Part shown: positions 44,968 to 57,620 of the stretch, piece by piece
How the letters are laid out: each line of letters begins with the position of its first letter
Numbering within the stretch: the stretch's first letter is position 1
From: Cryptomeria japonica
Taxonomy: Eukaryota > Streptophyta > Pinopsida > Cupressales > Cupressaceae
DNA length: 64,000 nucleotides
Assembly (NCBI RefSeq): GCF_030272615.1
Contig: NC_081408.1
Span: 337,806,793-337,870,792 of the forward strand
Direction: 5' to 3'
Program-made: the position numbers and the translations under genes
Notes under the pieces: generated by a model
Database searches by the model: none
What the model saw: only the letters and a program-made list of their open reading frames with translations
What the model was told of the DNA's origin: nothing

Positions 44968-47900
44968 ATGGCCTCTTCTTCTGTTCCTGAATTTATTTCG
45001 AACCCTACCATTGTGGAAAATGTGAAATGCCCTATGCCCGTGTTTAAGATAATTCCCTAAATTGTGAAGCAAGATGACTTTGTAGGGGCATTTTTGAAGA
45101 TTCCTAAAGGTGTAGCATTTGCAGAAGACCCTAGGATTTATATACATTGCAATATAGAAGAACTAGATTCTAAGGAATTAATGAAAATGTTTAAAAAGGT
45201 CATTTGTGATGAACATGGTACTATTAAACCCGAACACAAGATTATGGAAGCTTTAGGTTTTGTGGAGATACTGAATATCCCTCAATTTCCAGAGGAAGTA
45301 GTAAGGATTGTATTGAGTAGAGAACATGGAGAATTCTTATGGTTGGATTTCGTCTACAAGATAACCCGACAAGAAATTAAGGTAGTGACTGGTTTACCCT
45401 CAATCGATAGTAGACCTGATAAGACAAAGAATATTCCCAACAACACAGTGATGAGCCTAACCAAAGCAACATCTGACAATAGATCACTTAAGAGTAAATG
45501 ATATTAAGGACATCAATGTGAGATTTGTAACTATGGTGCTAGGATACAAGGCCACATATTCTAACAGACTAAATTCTATTTCTAGTCTCTGTATACACAA
45601 TGCTTATGAGATGGTAAATAACAATGCAATGATAGATGTGTGTGAATGGTTAAAAGATGAGCTTATTGACAATTTGAAAAAGATTAAGGGAGACAAGAAA
45701 GGCACATTCCATTTTGGAAATCTATTGGTATGTTTGATGTTGTACTTTGTTAAAGAGATTCCCGGTATAGGACCCAAAGACTTTGGTTATGATACATCGG
45801 TAGGAAAACAACTACAAGAATCTTTTACCAGCATGGGAACTGCTAGAGACAATAACATAACAAATTACTTTAAAACTTTCCAAGCTAAGATGAGAGCTAG
45901 AGAAAGGATACCACAGAGTGTAGTAGACAAATATGACAAAGAAATTTGTTTTGTTATCAAAAGAGATGAGACATGGATGGAGGCAGTACTCCCTAGTACT
46001 ATCTAGGTCACCGAGATGGGATGTGAAGTAGATCTTACTATTTTGGAGATATATGCCAAAGCTTTACTGGATGCACCGAGAGAACCATCAGAAAAGGTCT
46101 TTGGTAGTGCTGAGACTATTGAGAGTAATGTAAATCTGTTGAAGAAAAGAAAGAAAAGAGAAAAACACATTAGAGATGCTTCTAAGAAAGTAAAGGAAAT
46201 CAAAGAAAATGTTATGAACCTTAGTGGCATATCAGCTAGTGAGCTTGAAGGACTTCAACTGGAGGCACATATTTCACCGGTTGACACATCTTCTGGAACT
46301 GACAGTGATAAGGCATTGGAATTTAAAAGAGCTAAAAGGAGGAAGAGAAAACCTTCACTGGTACCCTCTCCTTCACCGAAGAGAACAAGGACTTTGAGAA
46401 GAAACAAAAGGTAGTAAAGGAACTACCCAAGAAACTAACACCAAAGAAGAAACAACAACCGGTTACCCCTTCTTTGAATGTTTTATTAAATGAGATAATT
46501 GATGATGGCAATTTGGCTAATGTACACAAACTGTATAATACATTTAATGATTTTGACAGGGAGAGTATTGAGAATAACATTATTTTACACTTGGACATTT
46601 ATAAGAAGGTTCTACTTGAAGTTGCGGATGATTTACCAAATGAACTTTATAGAAGATTGGAAGCAAAAAGGATAACAGTGATGGAATTAGACAAGAAATT
46701 GAAAATTGAAAAACTTCTAGCTGTACATCTTGTTAATTCAAGAGAAGAAATTGATGAACTCATTTATGAGGCTAACCGATCCGTATTTGCTAGTGGACAC
46801 CGACAAGTGAGCTTAATGGCAGGAAGAGTGAAAGAGATTGCAAATGAGACTGCAGATAATTGGGATATATTTTTTGTGGAAAAGGAAAAACAAAAGGAAA
46901 TGAACAGACCTAAAAAGACATTCAAAGTGTATCAAAACGACAGGGACAAGGGCAAAGGAAAAATTGGCTGAGTTTCAAACATCAAGATTATTGACAATCT
47001 ACCATTGCCACCTTTGGATAATGCACCAATACATTCAGAAGATCCACTAGTTATTGACACTGAAGGACAATTCAGAGGTTAATACAGACAATGTTGACAG
47101 TGGCAACATGACAGAGCAACCCTTAGAAACTGAAAAACCTACTAAAGTTAAAGATACTAGCACTGGGCCACTGGAGATAAAGATACCGATAGTTGGAATT
47201 TTAGGAAAACAAACTGAGGCAGAGATACACATAGAAACAGAGAAACAACCAATCATAGTGACATTAAAACAGTCTGAGAAACCTTTGCAGGTTGAAATGC
47301 AAACCTGGACTGATCCACCAAAGGAAAATACAAGAAAAATTGGTACATCTGATGGAAACATAGAGGTAATAAAGATAATTTGTCAGACATCCGACACATC
47401 TACAAGTGAATTCAGACCTACCAATGTTACATAGGTACTTTTGGATTCAATCAAGAAGATAACGAATTGCAATGCATTGGCCTACAAGGAAATTGACAAC
47501 ACTTTACCTATTCTTAAGTTTATTGCACTGAATTATAACATAGATCATATTAAGGATTCTTTAGGTAAATTGGACACATTGTCCAAATTTATTGTTGATA
47601 ATGTAATAACTATTGACAAGGTGAATGAGGACACAATCAAGGAGAAAGTTGAAAAAGAGAAAAATAAATTATTTGAAGACACCATAAAGAAGTGTACAAA
47701 ACATTTGAATACATTATTACCGGTACTTAACTCTACAATTTTGGAGTACAAAGACCTATATAGGGAAACATGCAAACCTCACCTTTTGATAGAGGACATA
47801 GATAAGGAGATCAACAAAACACAGAAAGAAATTGATGACATAGATGATAATATAATTGGTTCATCTAAACCCATATTAGTTATTGAGTAGGAAATGGAAG

Positions 47901-48186
47901 GTTTTGAGGAGAAATTAGAGAAACTTGAGAAAGAGAGGGAAAGGATAATGTCAAATGCCTGGGAACTTAAAAATAAACTTGGTCCTAAGTTGGACAATCT
48001 TATCTCTCAAAGAATTGAAATCTCTAAGGCATTACTTTAAGGAGAGCGATCACCACAAGAACACATGCATTATCTCACCAGCATGATCCAACACACTAAG
48101 GCAACCTTGAATGACAACAAAAGGTTTATGCAGAGTTTGAATCTAGTTGTGGCAAATATTTTTCATATTGTAACCAACCGGTTATA
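44968..48186 (+). pseudogene. ORF2 of unknown function, copy 1 (about 1,070 codons)
   Basis: I do not recognise this protein. It starts MASSSVPEFISNP. Region 1 (codons ~30-340) is conserved with copy 2: FLKIPKGVAFAEDPRIYIHC, GFVEILNIPQFPEEVVRIVL, TRQEIKVVTGLPS and CLMLYFVKEIPGIGPKDFGY. Region 2 is strongly basic (KKRKKREKH, KRAKRRKRKPS), a likely nuclear-localisation segment. Region 3 is helical (LYRRLEAKRITVMELDKKLK). Region 4 is Thr/Glu-rich and probably disordered. Region 5 is a long coiled coil ending near 48180. Interruptions include TAA at 45058, a shift near 45490, TAG at 46003, a shift near 46412, TAG at 47888 (Gln in copy 2) and TAA at 48038. There is no polymerase, protease or integrase motif. 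Region 1 has a distant feel of plant transposon-associated ORFs, unproven. Confidence 0.7.
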
Positions 48187-48386
48187 GACTTTGAGGTGAA
48201 ATTTTTGCACTCGTTTGACTATTTTTGACAACCTTTGTCATGTATGTCAAAGGTGGAGTAGTGGAGAGAAAAATAATTATATAGGGGAGATCATTTGCTA
48301 AGGGGGAGCTCATTCTTTTGGAATTTTTGGACTTCAGTTTTTGGAACAGTTTTTGGATTTTTCTCATGAGTGTTGCCATCAATGCC

Positions 48387-48398
48387 AAAGGGGGAGAT
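48387..48398 (+). other. Polypurine tract, copy 1
   Basis: AAAGGGGGAGAT (48387-48398) abuts the LTR start TGTTGG at 48399. Confidence 0.85.
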
Positions 48399-49192
48399 TG
48401 TTGGTATTCTACACTCTTATGAGAATAGTTGATATTGTCATTGATGGCAACCAAATGGAAATCATCTAGCAACCCACCGACAGTTATTGGCACTGGCAAT
48501 AGACTTCTACATACACCGGTAGGCACTTCACCAGTAGCGGTAGCAATGCATATCGACACTCAAGTTGACATGGAATAAACTTTTTTAATTGTTTTATAAT
48601 GTAATTATCTCTTGTAAAAGCCAACATGGCATATTATAAAAGACTCATATATGTATGAGATCTTATAGGTCTATTTGTATAGAGGATAGATGAGAAGTAT
48701 AAGGCAATTTTATATAAGGTGATATAATTGACAACGAAGGTTTTGGTTATAGACTGAGCTTAAACTAGTATTGAACCTAGCATAGTTGATGCTGATTTGA
48801 AGCACTACATTGTATTGGATTTTGATAATCCATTTTGTAAGTCAATGAGACTTCTATTTTGTAGTTGAGTAGTGAGCTCTAGGCTGCTAGTCTTCCTGCA
48901 TGTGTAGGCCCCTCATTGTAAGTAATATTTATTCATTGGCCAGTGAGTGACTATTGTAGGTCACAAATGCCACTAAGGTTTTTCCCAGATTGGGTTTCCT
49001 CATTAAATATCTTGTGTTATGGTGTGTTCTCTATGCTGCCTCTGTTATTCTTATTTGTTGCATTAATTCTTATTTACCAGTACACTATTTTGGCATACAA
49101 AATTCTTAATAAGGATAAATATTCTGCGAACTGGTTAGACACTGATTCACTCCCCCCTCTCAGTGTCTTTGGGATTGTCATTGATTCTAACA
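48399..49192 (+). repeat. 3' LTR, copy 1
   Basis: It starts TGTTGGTATTCTACACTC and ends TTGATTCTAACA. It pairs with 42710-43479, with roughly one difference in eight over the first ~120 bp by eye. Confidence 0.88.
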
Positions 49193-50348
49193 AGGAATAC
49201 AAAAAGGAGGGAGTCACAGTCGACATGCAAGTCACTACCTGTGAATTCCAGTTAAGTACTACTAAACTGGTACTCAATGTTCACTTCTAAAATGGTGCTC
49301 CAGTAACAAGAAGTTTGAATCATGCAGAAAGAATGCTCAAAAAGAAAATTTTAAATATAACTCTAGTTGACATCTCGGTAGTGGTCGTGGGGATGGTGCT
49401 TTAGCATGCAATTGCTTTTCACAACTGTCTATTTTTCTTTTTATTCTTCTTGTAGTTTTGGTTGTTGGTGAGGAGGCATTTCATCAAAGCAACATGAGGG
49501 TCAATGATGTATTGGATTTGAAATTTAGATACTCTAAGTATCTCTTTTACTTTTTTCTAACCTACTGACCAGATCATCTATCATTACTTCTTCATCCTGG
49601 CACTGAAACATCACATACATATACCTATCCATTGTTTCTATGGTGAATTATGCAGTTGCTGTGAAATAGTCAGTTGTAAAATAATACCATCGGCTGAGTA
49701 TGGTCTCTTGGTGGAGTACTCCTCCTTAACCATACTTCCCCAACAATTTAACCAGTAGATTCTCATATTGTTCAAGTGTTTTAAGAAATGGAGGATGTTC
49801 CTTAAGAACCTTGGTGCGACACTGCTCCATGATCTCCATTTTTAAATTCTATAATATCTATATATGACTTCAAGTTATTGACACTCTCTCCTCCTAGCAA
49901 GTCTTCTTTTGTAATGGTCTCTTCTCCCAATCTTTGAATATTCTTAAGATTTTTTATGTAATTGTGAGAGATGAAGGATATGTTGTTCCCACTTCTTGGA
50001 ATAGGTAACAAGAGCTTTCTCATTATCACGAGCTTCTGAAAACACATTCAATGTGTCTTGCAAGAACATTTCAACCTTATCCATTTGATCTTGAGCCTAG
50101 GTCCTAACCATTGTTGTTACTTTCTTCATCTCATATAATACTTTTATATCACCTTGAGGGAGAGATGAAGTGGATGGTAAGGTATCATCAGTTCTAGAAT
50201 CAAGAGGTTTAGCTATTTTCATAATCAACTTCTTATACTACCTAAATTGTGCCTTAACCTCTACCTTAGTTTTATACTCCTCCATCCTTGACTAAATAGT
50301 AGATGTAGCAGCAACTAGAGTATTAATCTCCCCCCACTTAGTCTATTT
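49193..50348 (-). pseudogene. Downstream half of an unidentified ORF interrupted by the 50349-61329 insertion
   Basis: On the minus strand from 50348 one frame stays coding-like for about 130 codons despite three TAG stops: TKWGEINTLVAATST, SRMEEYKTKVE, IAKPLDSRTDDTLPSTSS, DQMDKVEMFLQDTLNVFSEA and YSKKWEQHILHLSQLHKK. It is charged and helical; no family is recognised. A frameshift follows near 49955 and the signal fades by about 49800. The remaining 49193-49800 holds no feature. The frame continues exactly from the upstream half at 61330-62176 when the insertion is removed. Confidence 0.5.
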
Positions 50349-51699
50349 TGTAATGCCCCACCACGAAACCCTAAAGGGATAAATCTAAAACACAAGAATA
50401 GAGAGAAAATATATATATATTTTAAATTAAACACAACATCATGATACAAAGAGATAACATAAGCTTAGATAACATAGCAGAAGACTTAAATAACACCTAA
50501 AGAGTTTTCCAATGCGATTTCTTAATTTAACACTTAACTCAACTCGCGCTAATTAATCCAATTAAGCTGATTAACTTAATGAAATGATAATACTTTAAAC
50601 AAGGATAAATTCTTTCGGTAAGTTAAAATTATAGATAACATGATTAAGTTCATCCATTATAATTTAACCATACATTACGTTCAAACTTTCATTAAAACAT
50701 ATGCCATGCATCTAATTTCATTACATACTTAAATTTCATTATAAACTAACGAATACTTTCCATGCATACTTTAATTGCATTATCAACAACTGAATACATT
50801 TCATTATTCAAATCTACATTCTTCATGATCCAAATTACTACATTTAATAAGATGACTACATACATGCATTTAATATTAACTTCAACAAATCCACATTATA
50901 CATTTTAACCAAAATGCCATCCATACATGCTAAGATTAACGAGGAAACATAAGAACATAAACACCACATAACACTGAAATGATATCGGAGTTCACCCCTA
51001 GTGGGCTACATCTTCGGGTCTGCTCAACTACAAGACTACTCTGATAAATAATAGGGTGAAGAATACATAAGGTTCACATAATTTACATCTTGCCATCAAG
51101 GCATACATAAACAAATAATACATACGACCACATCGGTCCAATAGATACATGAATGATCTCTGAATAGGAAAGGATCCAATTGAACATGATAAGAAGCAAT
51201 TACAAAAGAACAACTGGAGCACCCATTAGGCTAAGTCTTCGCAACCCATCATAAGAAACCCATGGTCTAACATGAATATCAGGTTCTCACAAGGGCATAA
51301 AGAATAAGACAATACTCCAAAACAATGCTCCTATCAAAGACAACACCAACTACACACTAGTAGACATAAGGGACAAGTGTCATCACATAACTTGGTATGG
51401 TTACCATGGCAGGTCTCCATAGTTTCTGACCCCATCTACTAGGTTGCCCCAACAACCTATCCCAAACCTTTGGCCCATCCAAGTCTCATGTGGACCCAAG
51501 GCATCCTTTCATGAAGACAAGGTTGTTGATTTTCCATTTCAGGCCTTCTCACTACATGCCGAGTTTGTGCTAGCACTCATCCCATGCATGAGGCACAATT
51601 ATCTTCTTAGTGTTTTGATTAACTAAACTCTGATATTCTATTAGGTTAGCACTTATATAGACACACTTTCAATGGGTTACCCAACAACCACTTTAGGAA

Positions 51700-52483
51700 T
51701 GTTAGGATTCCCAAAGATACTGAGAGAGGGGGGGGGGGGTGAATCAGTATCTAACTAGTTAAGTGATTTTCTTAACTTATTAAATGAAAAGCATTCCAAA
51801 ACTATGTATCGATAAATCAAAATTAAAGCAGTAAATAAGAACAACAACCACAACATGAAAGACACACCATAACACAATATTTTTAACGAGGAAACCCAGT
51901 GTAGGAAAAACCTCGATGGGATTTGTGACCCATAATATTCGCTTACTGGCCAATAAGAGAATATTATTGTTACAATAGGGGCCTGCACATGCAGGAAGGT
52001 CAACTATCTAAAGCTCACTGCTTACATACAAAAGAGAAGTCTCACCGACTTACAAAAGTGGATTATGAAAATCCAATGTCATGTACTGCTACAAAAGGGC
52101 ATCTGCTATGCCAAATCCAGTACCGGTTTAAGCTCTACAACTTCCAAAACCTTTATACCAAACTCTACCTTAGTATTCACACATAATATCCATCATACAT
52201 ACTACATACAAATTTTCTCTAAGATCTCATACTTATATATGAGTCTTATTACAATATGCCTTGTCGGCTTTCAAAAAGATATTACAATTATTTACATTTT
52301 GCAATAAATAAAATCCTATCGGCTAGGGTGTCGGTAATGAATCTTTTCGGTGCCGATGAATGTATGCCAGTGTAGAGTCTTTTGGTGTTGGTGCCTTCCT
52401 GTATCATATGATTATAAGTTTTCCATCAATGACAATACCTTCAATCACCTACAATTTCCCATTGGAGTGTGCATTTGCCAACA
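51700..52483 (-). repeat. 3' LTR, copy 2
   Basis: 784 bp. It starts TGTTGGCAAATGCACACTCC on the minus strand and ends GGGAATCCTAACA. It contains a G12-13 run on the plus strand (51728-51740) and CCTGCACATGCAGG (51982-51995). Confidence 0.88.
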
Positions 52484-52710
52484 ATCTCCCCATTTGGCAT
52501 TGATGGCAACACTCATGAGAAAAATCCAAAAAGTGTCCAAAAATGTTTGCCCAAAAGAATCTGCCAAAACTGTGTTACCAAAAAGTGTGCTCCCCCTGAG
52601 GTGATGATGTCTTCTGTTGATCATTTTTCTCATCTTCACTACTCCCCGTTTGGCATCAATGATAAAGGCTATCATTCAATGTCAATTGAGTGTGGTTCCT
52701 GCCTAGATCC

Positions 52711-55700
52711 TTATAATATGTTTATTACAATCTGATAAATTTCTGTTAAAGCAACATTCAGACTGTTGTAAAATCTCTCACTATCTTTTAGTGCTACTTC
52801 ACTTCTCTGGATTGTACCAGTGAGAGAGTGCATTTTCTCTTCCAGTGTCTTAAGTCCTAGAACAAGAGCCTCAGAAATCTCTTTTCTCAAAGAGATGAGG
52901 ATATCTAGTTTAGGACTTAGTCTGCATTTAAGTTCTTTTGCCTTAAACTTTATCCTTTCCCTGTCTTTCTCAAGCTTTTCTATTTTCTCTTCAAAAATTG
53001 TAATTTCCTGTTCAATTACTGATATTGAGTCTGATGAACCTATCAAGTTGTCAGCATTATCATTTATTTCCTTCTGGGCTATGCCGATATCTGTATCTAT
53101 GTCTTTTGTGAAAATGCATGTTTTACATGCATCTCTATACAATTTCTTGAAGTCCAAAATTGCTTTACCTAATACTAGTAATAAGGTTTCCATATATTCC
53201 TTATTATTCTTTATTGTCTCCTCAAAGAATTTTTCCTTCTCCTTATTCATTTTCTCTCTGAAGGTGTCTTCATTTATCTGATCTAATGTTATTAGGTTGT
53301 CAATTTTATATTTAGACAATGTGTCTAATTGGCTCAAGGAATCTTTATTTTCTATGTTACACTTTGGAGCTATCATCTTTAAATTGGTAAAGTATCATCT
53401 ATAGCCTTATACGCCTGTGCATTACACTCTGTTATTTTATTTATTGAATCTAAGAGTACCTCAGTTACATTGGTTGGCCTGAATTTAGTCATAGATGTAC
53501 TAGATGACTGTCCAATTGTTTTCACAATCTATAAACCATCGGTGGTTGTGATAGATTTGCTTTCCTCTTTCTCTAGGGGATTTGTTTGTGTTTGCATTTC
53601 CACTACCAAAGGCTTAGGTTTGTCAGATGTAGCCAGTGGTACTGTTTGAGTATGTACCTATGAATCCTATTGCTCTACCTATTTTTCAATGTTTTCCTCA
53701 ACAAGAGCCTATTGCTATGATGGTTTCTCTTTGTTCTCTCTCGATGATGTCTCTATTTGTGCTTCAGATGATTTTACTATGTCATCCATTGTTGGTTCTC
53801 TTTGTTTACTTCAGTACTATCTACTTCCAGTGACTCAGTAGATACATTAATGTGTGTACCTATGGTATCTACCTTTCCTATATCCGAGGGATCATTTGGT
53901 GCTTTAGTTTGTTGTTTTGCCCCAATTCCAATAGTTTCTGTTGATGGCTTTGTTGCCACATCCCTCTTGTCAGTTGTTTCTTTATCTACCACAATATTGA
54001 CTTCCTATGTGTCAATGTTCATTGTGTATAATACCTCAGAGTCAGGATTTGTATCCTCATGTGGTGTATCCATACTCTGTGTTGCTGGTTGTGTGTCAAT
54101 AGTTTGTATCGGTGGAGTATCAGAGGTTGGTGGGGGTAAATTATCTGTTATCTTTAGTCTTGAAGGTCCACCTACCTTACCTTTCTCCTTATCCTTTTGG
54201 TAGACTTTGATAGTCTTTGGTCTCTTTAGTTCTTCTTGTTTTTCCTTCTCAACAAAAGATATGTCCCACTTATCTGTAGTCTCTTCTGATATTTCATTTA
54301 CTCTTCCTGCCATTAATGCTACATGCTGGTGTCTAGTTGAGAATATTGTCCAGTTAGCTTCACTGATTAGTTCATCAATCTCTTAAGTGGATTTCATTGG
54401 GTGAACTGCAAGAAGTTTTTCTATTTTGATTTTCTTATCTAATTCAACAATAGCTACCCATCTAGCTTCTAATCTTCAGTACAAGTCATTTGGTATGTCA
54501 TCTACAATCTCCATCAAAAATTTCTTATAAACGTCTAAGTGTAAGATTACACTATTTTCTATACTCTATTTTTCATCATTGGATAGTGTATTATATAGTT
54601 TGTTGATGTTTGTCAGTTTTCCATCTTCAGTGATCTCTTCCAAAAGTTTCTCAAAAGGAGAAATAACCTGTTTTTGTTTCCTCTTCTTTGGTGTCAATTT
54701 CTTAGCTAGAGGCCTAACTGCTTGTTGTTTTTGTCTTGTCTTTCTGGGTGTGGGTGAGGGTTTTCTCTTTCTTTCTACCCTTTTGAATTCAGTCGGTATC
54801 TCACTGTCAGAAGAACTAGCAACCGGTGAGAGATGTGTCTTCGGTTGTAGTCCTTCCAATTCACTCTCCTTAATACCAGTTTTATTCAAAACATCTTCCT
54901 TTATTGCTTTAGCCTGCCTTGAACCTCTCCTAGCTATTTTCTCAATTTTCTTAACTCTTTTCTGAGATTTAATGCCACTTTCAATTGTTTTAGCATTGCC
55001 AAAAAAAATTCTATCGGTTCCTTAGGGGCTTCTAAGAGGGCTTTTGCATAAGTTTCAACTATGTTGTCATCTGCCTCATATCCCATCTCTATAACCTAAA
55101 CAGTTCTAAGGATAACTGCCTCCATCCAGATTTCATCTTTCTTGATCACAAAGCATATCTCCTTTTGATACTTATCAACAATTGCTTGAGATAGCCTTAT
55201 TCTTGTCTTCATTCTTTCTTTCAAAGTTTGAATATATTCATTTATAGTTTTCTCTCTGTCATCTCCCATATTGTTCAGTAGGTCTGATAATTGTTTTCCT
55301 ATCGGTATATCAAAACCAAAGTCTTTCCTACCAATACCAGGTACTTCCTTAGTAATGTACAACATTAAGCACACAAGCAGGTTGCCAAATCTAAAAGTTC
55401 CTTTCTTATCACCTTTGATTTTCTTCAAGTTGTCTATCAGTTCATCTTTAAGCAACTCACATACATCAACTATTGCATTGTCATTCACCATGTCATATGC
55501 ACTTTTAATACATAAGCTAGAGACTGAGTTTAGTCTGTTTGCATGTGTAACCTTATAACCAAGAATCATGCTAACGAATCTAACATTTATATCTTTCACA
55601 TCATTGACTCTCGGGGATCTTCTATCAAATTTTGCACTGGTTAGGGTCATCACAGTGTCATTTGAAACCTTCTTTGTTTTGTTAGGTCTGCTACCGGTGG

Positions 55701-56133
55701 AAGGTAAGCCTGTCACTTCCCTAACTGCCTCTTTAGTAATCTTATCGATGGAATCCAACTAAAAGAACTGGCCATGTACTCTGCTCAAGACTATCCTTAT
55801 CACATCTTTAGGAAAATCAGGGATACTAAGAATGTCCACAAAGCCTAGGTTTTCCACAATCTTGTGTTCTGGTTTAACATTACCATGTTCATCATAAATT
55901 ATAGTCCTATACATGTTCATTATTTCTTCAGCTCCTAGTTCCTCAATATGACAATGTATATACATTCTAGGATCTTCTGCATAAACTACTCCCTTAGGTA
56001 TTTTCGAGAATGCTCCTAGGGTATCATCTTTCTTCGCAATTTTGAGAATAAGTTTGAACACGAATCTAGGGCGCTTGATAACCTCAATCACGATAGGGTT
56101 TGTAATAAATTCAAGTGCAGATGAAGAATCCAT
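52711..56133 (-). pseudogene. ORF2 of unknown function, copy 2
   Basis: It starts MDSSSALEFITNPIVIEV at 56133. The best-kept parts are 56133-55759 (AFSKIPKGVVYAEDPRMYIH, VKPEHKIVENLGFVDILSIP), 55758-55096 (EVTGLPSTGSRPNKTKK, RFVSMILGYKVTHANRLNSV, GNLLVCLMLYITKEVPGIG), 54889-54566 (basic: KRVERKRKPSPTPRKTRQKQ), 54313-54005 and 53376-52711 (a coiled-coil C-terminus, KEKFFEETIKNNKEYMETLL). The regions and their order match copy 1. The frame breaks lie at different places from those of copy 1, so the common ancestor had a long open ORF. No known domain or catalytic motif was identified. The basic stretch could direct it to the nucleus. Confidence 0.7.
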
Positions 56134-56276
56134 AGTTATAAATACCTTAATCTTCCTTTAGGATGATTGCTTGGATGAATTGCTTCACTTTTCGCTAAGG
56201 ATGCCTTTGCTCGGGATTTTCACACTCTTTGGAGATTTGAATGCTCGGTGAATGAAAAAAGAGCCAAAACGCTTGC

Positions 56277-56282
56277 TTTATA
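56277..56282 (-). promoter_or_regulatory. Putative internal TATA box before ORF2, copy 2
   Basis: TATAAA on the minus strand starts 149 nt before the ORF2 ATG at 56133, at the same place as in copy 1, although surrounding leader sequence has diverged. Confidence 0.45.
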
Positions 56283-56435
56283 ATGTTATTTCTTTCAACT
56301 GCCACATTTAAGCCTGCCAATTAAGTCAAAACTTAACTCACCTGCCGGTAAAGAAGTAATCCAACTTCTCACCATCAACCGAGGGTAAACTAGCATGTTT
56401 TTCAATTTGTTGCCATACCCCCAAATGATTATTTC

Positions 56436-57549
56436 TTAGTTAGATGAAGGATCTCCTACTGGCGGAGTGATACTTTGTTCTACCGGTGAAGGAATAGCTT
56501 CACTAACATTCATGTCAGACTTTCTAATCAATTGTTTTAAAAATTCTTGCTTTACCTCTTCAACCTTTTCTTTACCTTTCAAGCTGGGTCCTTTGTTATT
56601 TGTCGATGATGTCTTACTTCTACAAAAGTTTGCAATATGTCCAATCTTGTTACAAGCATAACAAGTCACATTGTTTTTTCTGAATAGCTTTCCCATATCC
56701 TATGCTGATATGTGTTCTGCATTGGTTAGATAAGTGTCCAAATCTTCCACAAATATAACATCTTACATTCATTCTGCAATTTTCTGAATTATGACCAACT
56801 TTATTGCATTTAGAGTATTGACCGGTGGGTGCATTATTATTCTGATAGTTTCTAGATCTACACTGATTTGCTTTATGACCGTACTTGTTATAGTTAAGCA
56901 TTTTCCATTGAATTTATAAGCATTAGGTTGTCTTACCAATTTGTTGTGATCACGTTTGTTTGCAGTGCCAGAGCTTTCACCAACTTCAAAGCCAAGGCCA
57001 TTAGTATCTCCATTAGGTTTCTGATTCTTCAGCATGTCATCAAGTTCTTCTAAAATTTTCTTGAATTTCTCCTTGTGTTGATTTGCAGTAGCCAACTCAT
57101 TTTCCAAGAAATATTTCTGTCTCACGAGTTCAATTTTATCATGTTCTAAGTGAATTAGATATGTCTTTAGCATATCATTCTCATGACTGAGTCTTATATT
57201 TTCATTTGTAGCATCATTGATTCTTCTAGCCAAATCATCTTCAATCTTCTTTCTATCTTCAATGTCCTTATAAAATCTCATAAATATATCTTGCATCTCA
57301 TTCTTCATTGTACTATTTTCTTGTCTCAGTTTGTTCACTAGATCATTAAGAGTTTCTTTCTCATCATCATCACTCTACATATTCTTAGAAAATTCTCTTC
57401 TTTTGTTCCTAGCAATAGTGAGATTTTTCTGAAGTCCTTGAATGATTTCCTGTGTAGCCTTCAGATCATTTTCAAGTTTGATATTCTTCACTTTTTTCTG
57501 CATCATAATCTGCAAGAGATGTTTCTAGTTGCTTCCTCAAGTTTTCCAT
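56436..57549 (-). pseudogene. Gag-like coiled-coil / zinc-knuckle ORF, copy 2
   Basis: The ATG at 57549 is 72 nt after the 5' LTR and begins MENLRKQLETSLADYDAEK. The main frame 57338-56769 is coiled coil (NDATNENIRLSHENDMLKTY, LVRQKYFLENELATANQHKE) followed by KPNGDTNGLGFEVGESSG, identical in pattern to copy 1. A frameshift near 56905 moves the zinc knuckles to another frame: NKYGHKANQC, SKCNKVGHNSENC, CYICGRFGHLSNQC and, after another shift, CYACNKIGHIANFC. Here the third and fourth knuckles keep all ligands, unlike copy 1, so the ancestor had four complete CCHC knuckles. Confidence 0.75.
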
Positions 57550-57604
57550 CTCTACCAGTGTCAAAATCTTCCTCAATTTGTTAGGCTTTTGAAAGTAGAG
57601 GACC

Positions 57605-57618
57605 AGGCTCTGATACCA
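57605..57618 (-). other. Primer binding site, copy 2
   Basis: TGGTATCAGAGCCT on the minus strand matches the plant tRNA-iMet PBS exactly in its first 12 bases and is two bases from the LTR end. Confidence 0.9.
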
Positions 57619-57620
57619 AT

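Larger units (their letters stand above)
42710..49192 (+). mobile_element. Pol-less two-ORF LTR retrotransposon, copy 1 (6.5 kb)
   Basis: LTRs of 770 bp (42710-43479) and 794 bp (48399-49192) flank a 4.9-kb interior. The PBS TGGTATCAGATCC starts at 43482. The PPT AAAGGGGGAGAT ends at 48398. The TSD is AGGAC/AGGAA (42705-42709, 49193-49197, one mismatch). The interior holds a Gag-like coiled-coil and zinc-knuckle ORF, then a ~1,070-codon ORF2 of unknown function. No protease, RT, RNase H or integrase motif was found in any frame. LTR ends (C-rich tract, then a CA-ended LTR and the PBS) resemble the SIRE/Maximus side of Copia; this is an impression. A second copy lies inverted at 51700-58388. 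Confidence 0.88.

Noticed and set aside
53802-55762. Plus-strand ORFs (53802-54203, 54579-54965, 55271-55558) with Ser/Leu/Phe-rich sequence
   Set aside because: They are complements of the copy 2 ORF2 reading frame, which is supported by comparison with copy 1.
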